The notes below the pieces were generated by a model. That model ran no database searches. It was not told the DNA's origin and was given only the letters and a program-made list of their open reading frames with translations. From Gammaproteobacteria bacterium (GTDB lineage Bacteria > Pseudomonadota > Gammaproteobacteria > Methylococcales > Methylomonadaceae): 6,452 bases of DNA. The translations under genes and the position numbers were made by a program. Shown here piece by piece: positions 1-4,961 of this stretch; the first letter of the stretch is position 1; each line of letters opens with the position of its first letter. The DNA lies in assembly GCA_024511045.1 (NCBI GenBank), contig JANEMG010000120.1:1-6452 (forward strand). Reading direction: 5' to 3'.

Positions 1-108
1 GGTAATAGACAGCCTCAAACAAAGGCCGGATATACAAACAAAGGCCGGATATATGGGAGCAATATTTCTTTTGTCACGAACGAATTTTCTCTTGCAATAC
101 GGGGCGGA
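1..108. other. Unrelated flank at the left edge, possible end of a mobile element
   Basis: This stretch is markedly more AT-rich than the gene it abuts, contains a tandem repeat, and has no coding signal beyond a fortuitously open frame. It begins where the family-like sequence of the adjacent exported protein stops (after W345 at 109-111). I infer an insertion-sequence end or other rearrangement junction. No transposase or recognisable terminal inverted repeat is visible, so the element is not identified. Confidence 0.35.
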
Positions 109-1143
109 CCATATATGACGCTGCAGCTTCAAGGCATTAGGTTCCGGCTCCGGATCGCCGCGGCGTATGGTCTTGAAAGCCATCGCCTCGCCGGCCTGAA
201 TACGGTAAGCCGGTAGATTTTTCCAGGCGGGCGGCAGGTTGGTCTGCCGGGGATCGATGGCCGGCAGGTTTTCGATCTCCACCAGCCGTAGATAGGGTTT
301 GGCAGCGAATGACCAGATTTCCGTCCGCGGCCAGGGCTGCGGCCGTGCCGGCAAAGGCAGCTGCTGCAGTTCCCGGGTATGCCTGGCAAGCACTTCTATC
401 TGCCACTTGCCTGGCCTGACCTGCAGCAGCAGGCTGCCATCGGCCTGCAGCCGGGCCGGCAGCGGGCTGTTCAGGCGCATGGCAATGAATCCGTCCAGCA
501 GGGGGGATGGCAATTGCACTTCCCGCTGCTCGCCCGATACCTGCAGGTCCAGATAAGTCAACACCTGCAGCGGTACAGCATCGATCACCTTGCGGAACAC
601 CTGCAGCTCCAGCCTGTTGCGGATATTGTCCGGTTTGCCGCCGCCGGTATCGCTTTTTTTCAGCCACAACTGACCCTTTTCAGTATCCAGTTCGGGATTG
701 GCGATGGCTTTTCCCTTGACCGTCAGGTGTATCACACCGCTGTCCCTGGGAATGGCGAGATTGTCGGGAATGAAGTCCCAGTGGAAATCGCCGGCAATGG
801 TATATCCGCCCTTCTGCAGCCTGATCACCGGACGCCCTTTTCTCTGCATCACCAGGGCGGGTTTCTCATCGACCGTGACATTCTGCAGCCAGTGCCGGTC
901 ATTGCCAGGCAGCTGTATCCAGCTCTCGTCATACACCTGCCAGTGAATGACGAAATGTCCCTGCCGATCCTGAATGTCCAGGGTCAGATGGGAGGGGCAG
1001 CGGTAGTCTTCGCTGTCCAGCAATACCCAGTCTATCCAGGGCTGCAGGGGTTCCGGCACCTGCTCCAGCGGCAGCGGCCGGGCCTGGACCTGCATCGTGA
1101 CAAATATGGCCAGCATGATCAGCAAGTGTTGCATCCACTTCAT
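1..1143 (-). CDS. Exported protein of unknown function, 3' part disrupted or running off the window
   Basis: The frame is open from an ATG at 1143-1141 to the window edge (381 codons, no stop). The start is supported by an AGGAG Shine-Dalgarno at 1151-1155, 7 nt upstream. Residues 1-21 form a signal peptide: K2, a hydrophobic stretch LLIMLAIFVTM, then a VQA-R cleavage site. The mature part (from RPLPLEQVPEPLQPW) looks like a beta-rich periplasmic domain. Conserved-looking segments include LPGNDRHW, LRLVEIENLPAIDPRQT and RRGDPEPEPNALKLQRHIW. From memory these fit the N-terminal part of a very large (over 1000 aa) uncharacterised membrane-associated family in gammaproteobacteria, where HIW/TLW is normally followed by LDFDG. 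Here residues after W345 (codon 109-111) read SAPYCKRKF and no longer look like the family, so the last 36 codons are probably foreign sequence. It lies 151 bp downstream of mpl on the same strand. The function is unknown; the family assignment is recollection, not a search. Confidence 0.72.
   Translation of the reverse strand, partial: MKWMQHLLIMLAIFVTMQVQARPLPLEQVPEPLQPWIDWVLLDSEDYRCPSHLTLDIQDRQGHFVIHWQVYDESWIQLPGNDRHWLQNVTVDEKPALVMQRKGRPVIRLQKGGYTIAGDFHWDFIPDNLAIPRDSGVIHLTVKGKAIANPELDTEKGQLWLKKSDTGGGKPDNIRNRLELQVFRKVIDAVPLQVLTYLDLQVSGEQREVQLPSPLLDGFIAMRLNSPLPARLQADGSLLLQVRPGKWQIEVLARHTRELQQLPLPARPQPWPRTEIWSFAAKPYLRLVEIENLPAIDPRQTNLPPAWKNLPAYRIQAGEAMAFKTIRRGDPEPEPNALKLQRHIWSAPYCKRKFVRDKRNIAPIYPAFVCISGLCLRLSIT
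16..53. repeat. Perfect 19-bp tandem duplication
   Basis: The unit CAAACAAAGGCCGGATATA occurs at 16-34 and again at 35-53 with no mismatch and no gap. It is inside the unrelated left flank. Two copies are consistent with a recent duplication, a subterminal repeat of an insertion element, or the start of a longer array cut by the window edge. Confidence 0.85.
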
Positions 1144-1231
1144 GGTCTTTCTCCTGCAGCAGGATAAAAAATTTACCGGCAATGAACATTCCTCATATTG
1201 TTCCATTGTCATCGACGCTTCCCATTCTGTC

Positions 1232-1247
1232 CCTGATCCAGATCAGG
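1232..1247. promoter_or_regulatory. FNR/Anr/Dnr-like palindrome upstream of the exported-protein gene
   Basis: The site CCTGATCCAGATCAGG has perfect 7-bp inverted arms (1232-1238 and 1241-1247) around a 2-nt centre. Its core TGAT-N4-ATCA has the geometry of the FNR-family box TTGAT-N4-ATCAA, with the outer T/A replaced by C/G. It lies about 90 bp upstream of the ATG at 1143, in the 151-bp gap after mpl, a plausible operator position for the downstream gene. No clear -35/-10 pair was found beside it. It could also be part of the mpl 3' end or chance. Confidence 0.35.
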
Positions 1248-1294
1248 AATAAGCCGTCAAATGCAACAGCCTATGGAAGGGGATCAATAGGGTT

Positions 1295-2677
1295 TTATGC
1301 CGACCCGTTATTCAAGCCTTGCAAGGCTTCCAGCAGGCGCTTGTAGATGCCGCCGAAGCCGCCGTTGCTCATCAGCACGAAATGCCCGCCCTCACCGGCC
1401 TCCTGCCGCAATCTGGCGATGATGGCATCGATGGACTGCACGATGACGATGTTCTTCGCATGCTTCGCCAGCGGCGACGGATCCCATTGCAGATCCTCGC
1501 TCTGCAGCAAGATTGCCAGATCGGCATCTTCCAGCGAATCGGCCAATGTCTGTGCATGCACCCCCATGCGCATGGTATGCGACCTGGGTTCGACGACGGC
1601 GATGATGCGTTCACTGCCGACCTGCCTGCGCAGGCCTTCCAAGGTCGATTTGATGGCCGTGGGATGATGGGCGAAATCATCGTAGAGCGTGACCCTGTCG
1701 ATTTCCGCGATGATTTCCATGCGCCTTTTGACATTTCTGAACTCCCCCAGCGCCGCAATGGCATCGGCGGGCTCTATACCGGCATGATTTGCCGCGGCGA
1801 TGGCCGAAAGCCCGTTCAGGAAGTTGTGCCGACCGGTCAGCGTCCAGTGCACCGTTCCCTTGCGCTGCCCTCGATAGCTGACGCTGAACAGACTGCCGTC
1901 GGGCCGCTCCAGGTGCGCCTGCCACGGCTGGTCCTTGCCGCCGGTATCGATGCCGGTTTTCTCCACCGGCGTCCAGCAGCCCATTTCCAGGACTTCCTGG
2001 ACATGACGTTCGCAGGCCGGGGTAATGATCAGGCCTTCGCCGGGAATGGTTCTGACCAGATGGTGAAACTGTGTCTTGATCGCTTGCAGATCGGGGAAAA
2101 TATCGGCGTGGTCGAATTCCAGATTGTTCAGGATCACCGTACGCGGCCGGTAGTGCACGAATTTGGAACGCTTGTCGAAAAAGGCCGTATCGTATTCGTC
2201 GGCTTCGATGACAAAAAAGTCGGACTCGCCCAGGCGCGCGGAAATACCGAAGTTCAACGGAATGCCGCCGATCAGAAATCCCGGCTGCAGACCCTGGTGT
2301 TCCAGGATCCAGGCGAGCATACTGGCGGTGGTGGTCTTGCCGTGGGTGCCGGCGACTGCCAGCACCCAGCGCTCCTGCAGCACCTGCTCGGCCAGCCACT
2401 GCGGCCCGGAGACGTAGCGCAGCCCCTGGTTCAGTACCGCCTCCACTTCGGGATTGCCGCGGGACATGGCGTTTCCCACCACCACCAGGTCCGGCCGCGG
2501 CTGCAGGTTTTCTTTCCTGTAGCCCTGCAGCAGTGTGATACCCTGCTGCTCCAGCTGCGTGCTCATGGGTGGATAGACGTTCTGATCGGAACCGCTGACC
2601 CGATGGCCCAGTTGCCTGGCGATCACGGCCAGTCCCCCCATGAAGGTTCCGCAGATGCCCAGAATGTGAATATGCAA
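1295..2677 (-). CDS. mpl: UDP-N-acetylmuramate:L-alanyl-gamma-D-glutamyl-meso-diaminopimelate ligase
   Basis: Mpl is a cytoplasmic ATP-dependent ligase of the Mur family that reattaches murein tripeptide recovered from wall turnover to UDP-MurNAc, returning it to peptidoglycan synthesis. The 460-aa length matches the family. The N-terminal nucleotide-binding motif HILGICGTFMGG (residues 4-15) is characteristic of Mpl rather than MurC. The ATP loop GTHGKTTT is at 110-117, EADEYDTAFFDKRSKF at 158-173 and NNLEFDHADIF at 184-194 in the central domain. HNFLNGLSAI (284-293), YDDFAHHPTAI (332-342) and EPRSHTMRMG (363-372) follow towards the C-terminal ligase domain. The start is TTG at 2677-2675: it gives the family-standard N terminus, has an AAGGA Shine-Dalgarno 6 nt upstream, and no ATG lies in frame between it and the TGA at 2719-2717. 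The gene looks intact. It is followed on the same strand, after 151 bp, by the exported-protein gene. Confidence 0.96.
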   Translation of the reverse strand: MHIHILGICGTFMGGLAVIARQLGHRVSGSDQNVYPPMSTQLEQQGITLLQGYRKENLQPRPDLVVVGNAMSRGNPEVEAVLNQGLRYVSGPQWLAEQVLQERWVLAVAGTHGKTTTASMLAWILEHQGLQPGFLIGGIPLNFGISARLGESDFFVIEADEYDTAFFDKRSKFVHYRPRTVILNNLEFDHADIFPDLQAIKTQFHHLVRTIPGEGLIITPACERHVQEVLEMGCWTPVEKTGIDTGGKDQPWQAHLERPDGSLFSVSYRGQRKGTVHWTLTGRHNFLNGLSAIAAANHAGIEPADAIAALGEFRNVKRRMEIIAEIDRVTLYDDFAHHPTAIKSTLEGLRRQVGSERIIAVVEPRSHTMRMGVHAQTLADSLEDADLAILLQSEDLQWDPSPLAKHAKNIVIVQSIDAIIARLRQEAGEGGHFVLMSNGGFGGIYKRLLEALQGLNNGSA

Positions 2678-2683
2678 GAGTTG

Positions 2684-2688
2684 TCCTT
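2684..2688 (-). promoter_or_regulatory. Ribosome binding site deciding the TTG start of mpl
   Basis: AAGGA on the minus strand is separated by 6 nt from the TTG at 2677-2675. The upstream frame holds no ATG or GTG before a stop, so this site fixes the start. Confidence 0.7.
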
Positions 2689-2830
2689 GAGTTTTTTGAT
2701 TGATGATACAGCCCGGTCAAAGGTGCAGCTGGTCAGGCCATGAACAGGCACCCCTGTAATGAGTCAAAGCGTGCCTGGTCGATTCTACCGGCATTGTTAA
2801 ATCGTCAGCATCCATGTTTATCCTTGCACA

Positions 2831-2847
2831 TGATGTTCATGACATCA
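2831..2847. promoter_or_regulatory. Inverted repeat, possible operator upstream of mpl
   Basis: TGATGT-TCATG-ACATCA has perfect 6-bp arms and a 5-nt centre, a shape typical of dimeric regulator sites. It is about 155 bp upstream of the mpl start. I do not recognise the regulator, and one such palindrome in 349 bp could arise by chance. Confidence 0.25.
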
Positions 2848-3026
2848 GACCTGATCAATGAACCAGTTAGCACTTATAAAAACCCATCCATGGGCTGTTT
2901 TCTTCACAAGCAATGCCTTGTGGTCATTGATTGTGCCGGACCAGTTCCTGTCATTTATAGATAGACGGCTATAGACGGGAACGAACTAACGACCAGGATC
3001 GATCGGCTGGCAAATGCCAACGTGGT

Positions 3027-3440
3027 TCATTCCTTTTCCTGCGACTTGTCGTTCGCTTGCTCCGTATTGCCTTCTGCATCGCCGGTTTCAGGTTCCGGCA
3101 ACACCGCGCCTGCCTGTTCCAGCAGTTTGACGATTTCTTCAATGCCCGTTTTCTTTGCCTTTTCGAGAACCTTGACGCCCTTGCCATCGGCGGCATTGAC
3201 GTCCGCCCCGTAAGCCAGCAGCAATTGCAAAGTACGCAGATTGCCATTGTAGGCTGCCGCCATCAACGCGGTCCTGCCATTGGCCATTGCCGTATTGGCA
3301 TCCAGCCCTTCAGCCAGCAACACCGCAACGCGTTGCGTCCTCCCTTGCGCAGCAGCGGCAAACAGGGCCTTGCCATCTTCGGCAAAAACCGTTGTCGATA
3401 GGATGTGCAGACAGAGCATAACAAAAATTTTCACGCGCAT
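3027..3440 (-). CDS. Small exported ankyrin-repeat protein
   Basis: This 137-aa protein begins with a signal peptide (MRVKIFVMLCLHILSTTVFA, cleavage likely before E21), so it should be periplasmic. Residues about 22-51 (GKALFAAAAQGRTQRVAVLLAEGLD) form a degenerate first ankyrin repeat. Residues 54-86 form a canonical one, with GRTALMAAAYNGN and LLLAYGADVN. Residues 87-111 (GKGVKVLEKAKKTGIEEIVKLLEQAGA) form a third. The C-terminal tail (about 112-137) is charged and low in complexity, rich in E, D, Q and K. Ankyrin repeats mediate protein-protein contacts; the partner is unknown. The start ATG at 3440 has a weak AAGAGA Shine-Dalgarno 9 nt upstream. The gene is divergent from apaG with 73 bp between their start codons. 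No enzymatic domain is present. Confidence 0.85.
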   Translation of the reverse strand: MRVKIFVMLCLHILSTTVFAEDGKALFAAAAQGRTQRVAVLLAEGLDANTAMANGRTALMAAAYNGNLRTLQLLLAYGADVNAADGKGVKVLEKAKKTGIEEIVKLLEQAGAVLPEPETGDAEGNTEQANDKSQEKE

Positions 3441-3513
3441 AAAAAATTGTCTCTTGCAATTACCTTCCAGTTACATTGAAATATTGGCATCAACTCAGCA
3501 TTTGGGCAAATCC
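3441..3513. promoter_or_regulatory. Divergent promoter region between the ankyrin gene and apaG
   Basis: These 73 bp separate two divergent start codons and must hold leader or promoter elements for both unless transcription starts inside a neighbouring gene. On the plus strand the best sigma70-like pair is TTGCAA (3454-3459) and TGAAAT (3477-3482) with 17-bp spacing. Each hexamer matches only 4 of 6 consensus bases, so the call is tentative. No clear operator was seen. Confidence 0.3.
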
Positions 3514-3891
3514 ATGACTGAAAAAAACAAGTTTTCGGTAACGGCAGAACCTGTTTATATCGAATCGCAATCGTCGCCAGAAGACAATCGCTATGTTTTT
3601 GCCTACACGATCACCATCACCAACAGGGGCGCCGTTCCGGCCAAACTTCTGACCCGACACTGGTTGATCACCGATGCCAATGGCAAGGTCCAGGAGGTCA
3701 GCGGCAAGGGGGTGATCGGCGAGCAGCCGCACCTGAAGCCCGGCGAGGTGTTTCAATATACCAGCGGCGCGCTGGTGGAAACGCCGGTGGCGGTGATGCG
3801 CGGCAAATACACGGTCGTCTCGGATGAAGGGGAAAGCTTTACCGCGCTCATTCCCAAGTTCACCCTGTCCATTCCCCGCACGCTGCATTGA
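3514..3891 (+). CDS. apaG: ApaG domain protein (Co2+/Mg2+ efflux-associated)
   Basis: At 125 aa this is the same length as E. coli ApaG, and it is recognisable throughout: VYIESQSSPEDNRYVFAYTITI (residues 15-36), RHWLITDANG (48-57), the glycine motif GKGVIGEQP (64-72), GEVFQYTSGALVETP (77-91) and the C terminus IPRTLH. ApaG folds as a fibronectin-III-like beta sandwich. Its biochemical role is unsettled: genetic work in enterobacteria tied it to cobalt resistance and magnesium efflux, and the glycine motif has been suggested to bind pyrophosphate. The frame is open further upstream to an ATG at 3280, but that would overlap the ankyrin gene; the ATG at 3514 reproduces the family N terminus. 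No strong Shine-Dalgarno is visible. It lies 6 nt ahead of apaH, the usual gene pair, but ksgA, often found upstream, is replaced here by the divergent ankyrin gene. Confidence 0.95.
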   Translation: MTEKNKFSVTAEPVYIESQSSPEDNRYVFAYTITITNRGAVPAKLLTRHWLITDANGKVQEVSGKGVIGEQPHLKPGEVFQYTSGALVETPVAVMRGKYTVVSDEGESFTALIPKFTLSIPRTLH

Positions 3892-3897
3892 TCGCCG

Positions 3898-4722
3898 GTG
3901 GCTATTTATGCAATAGGCGATATTCAAGGCTGTCACGATGAACTGCAGCGTCTTCTTGAGATGCTGGACTTCGATGCAGACAACGATCAACTCTGGTTTA
4001 CCGGCGACCTGGTCAACCGCGGTCCCAAATCGCTGGAAACGCTGCGCTTCGTCAAATCCCTGGGAAAATCGGCCATTACCGTGCTCGGCAATCATGACCT
4101 GCAGCTGCTGGCTGCCGCTTCGGAAAATCGCAAACTACGAAAAAAGGATTCTCTGGACGCCATACTCGAAGCGCCGGACCGGGAGGAACTGCTGGACTGG
4201 CTGCGGCGGCGACCCCTGCTGCATCATAACGACCAGTATTGCCTGATCCATGCCGGCCTGCCTCCGCAGTGGGATTTCAAGAAAAGCAAGAAAATGGCGA
4301 CCAGATTCGCCAAGGTACTGGCCGGCAGCGACTATGAACAATTCCTCGCGGAGATGTACGGCAACCAGCCGGACCTCTGGTCCGAAGATTTACAGGGCGT
4401 CGACCTGCTGCGCTTCATCGTCAACTGTTTCACCCGCATGCGCTACTGTCACCGCGACGGCAGACTAGACTTCCAGCACAACGGCCCGCCCGGCAGTCAG
4501 CCGAAACATCTGCTGCCCTGGTACGAGGTTCCCGGCAGAAAAAGCGCTGATATGAATATCGTCTTCGGGCACTGGTCGACGCTGGGCTTTCATGCCCAGA
4601 ACAACTGCTACGGGATCGATACCGGCTGCCTCTGGGGCGGCCAGCTGACCGCGTTGAAGTTGAGCGGAAAGATGCGCCGCTACTGCATCGATTGCCCCGG
4701 CGCAATGAAACCGGGAAGGTAA
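3898..4722 (+). CDS. apaH: Bis(5'-nucleosyl)-tetraphosphatase, symmetrical
   Basis: ApaH hydrolyses Ap4A symmetrically to two ADP, keeping dinucleoside polyphosphate alarmones low, and also removes Np4 caps from RNA. The 274-aa protein has the full phosphoprotein-phosphatase metal site: GDIQGCHDE (residues 8-16), GDLVNRGP (36-43), GNHDL (64-68), HAGLPP (118-123) and FGHWS (223-227), followed by DTGCLWGGQLTAL (241-253), typical of ApaH. FTRMRY (178-183) is also conserved. The start is GTG at 3898, giving the family N terminus MAIYAIGDIQGC. There is no Shine-Dalgarno, and only 6 nt separate it from the apaG stop, so translational coupling to apaG is likely. The gene appears intact and converges on the multicopper oxidase gene. 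Confidence 0.96.
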   Translation: MAIYAIGDIQGCHDELQRLLEMLDFDADNDQLWFTGDLVNRGPKSLETLRFVKSLGKSAITVLGNHDLQLLAAASENRKLRKKDSLDAILEAPDREELLDWLRRRPLLHHNDQYCLIHAGLPPQWDFKKSKKMATRFAKVLAGSDYEQFLAEMYGNQPDLWSEDLQGVDLLRFIVNCFTRMRYCHRDGRLDFQHNGPPGSQPKHLLPWYEVPGRKSADMNIVFGHWSTLGFHAQNNCYGIDTGCLWGGQLTALKLSGKMRRYCIDCPGAMKPGR

Positions 4723-4744
4723 CTACTCACACCTACCGGAAGAA

Positions 4745-4759
4745 GCCACTATAGGTGGC
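4745..4759 (+). terminator. Short hairpin after apaH
   Basis: GCCAC (4745-4749) pairs with GTGGC (4755-4759), and a T-G wobble extends the stem, leaving a 3-nt loop. It starts 22 nt after the apaH stop. No T-run follows, so it is at best a weak terminator or the first hairpin of the spacer element. Confidence 0.25.
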
Positions 4760-4774
4760 CTGTGGAGGAAGTGT

Positions 4775-4830
4775 CTTTGGCAGGGACGCCAAAGCCAAGC
4801 CTACAGGGACGTATTCACGGCGTCTTCAGG
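4775..4830. repeat. Structured intergenic element with paired CAGGGACG motifs
   Basis: CTTTGGC (4775-4781) and GCCAAAG (4788-4794) form a perfect 7-bp stem with a 6-nt loop. CAGGGACG occurs at 4781-4788 and again at 4804-4811. In the second copy GACG (4808-4811) can pair with CGTC (4821-4824), flanked by CCT/AGG pairing (4800-4802 with 4828-4830). The phrase TACAGGGACGTATTCACGGC resembles a multicopy intergenic repeat I recall from several gammaproteobacterial genomes, normally located between genes. That resemblance is from memory. Only one copy is present in this window. Confidence 0.45.
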
Positions 4831-4886
4831 AACTGACCACCCATAGGGGCCCGAGTAGTAACCCGGGAAGACAGTCGAGGGGAACC

Positions 4887-4927
4887 CCGCTCCTGCGGTC
4901 ATCGTTCACTACGATGCGCAGGAGCGG
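4887..4927. terminator. Long stem-loop between convergent apaH and multicopper oxidase genes
   Basis: CCGCTCCTGCG (4887-4897) pairs with CGCAGGAGCGG (4917-4927), and CATCGT (4900-4905) with ACGATG (4911-4916). Together they give a 17-bp stem with a 2-nt bulge (4898-4899) and the loop TCACT. It lies 35 bp beyond the oxidase stop and about 165 bp beyond the apaH stop. Position and stability suggest a bidirectional transcription barrier or mRNA 3'-end protector. Neither side has the T-run expected of a classical intrinsic terminator. Confidence 0.5.
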
Positions 4928-4961
4928 CGCCGCTGTCAAGAAGCCTTTTGATTCGCGGACA

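Larger units (their letters stand above)
2678..3026. other. 349-bp intergenic region without a credible gene
   Basis: This region lies between the mpl start and the stop of the ankyrin-repeat gene, both on the minus strand. It should carry the mpl promoter and the 3' end of the ankyrin transcript. I could not pick a convincing -35/-10 pair. A plus-strand open frame at 2740-2964 (74 codons) has no ribosome binding site and no protein-like composition, so I treat it as chance. The region holds the inverted repeat at 2831-2847, a short CCCAT/ATGGG palindrome near 2884-2895, and a near-duplicated TAGACGG motif around 2961-2978. It is visibly AT-richer than the flanking genes, as expected for regulatory spacer. 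Confidence 0.6.

Noticed and set aside
121..1160. Unusually many CTGCAG sites across the exported-protein gene, suggesting a regulatory or restriction-related repeat.
   Set aside because: Nearly all those I checked are in-frame CTG-CAG codons for Leu-Gln, the preferred codons here, in a protein rich in those residues.
379..1167. A 262-codon plus-strand open frame opposite the exported-protein gene.
   Set aside because: The minus-strand frame has a signal peptide, a strong ribosome binding site and protein-like composition. The plus frame is its antisense shadow.
1319..2743. A 474-codon plus-strand open frame, longer than mpl itself.
   Set aside because: It is fully antisense to mpl, which is recognised by multiple conserved motifs. 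The plus-frame composition (rich in H, Q, R, G) is typical of a shadow frame in GC-rich DNA.
2879..2905. A-run, CCCAT-CC-ATGGG palindrome and T-rich stretch resembling an intrinsic terminator.
   Set aside because: The perfect arms leave only a 2-nt loop; a physically possible hairpin would have about 4 bp, and the T-run is interrupted and offset.
2740..2964. A 74-codon plus-strand frame in the mpl-ankyrin gap as a possible small gene.
   Set aside because: It has no Shine-Dalgarno, no recognisable domain or signal peptide, and irregular composition. A frame of this length is expected by chance.
4775..4927. The repeated motifs considered as a short CRISPR array or integron attC site.
   Set aside because: There are only two 8-bp direct copies, with no regular spacer units, no cas or integrase gene, and no attC core sites flanking a cassette.
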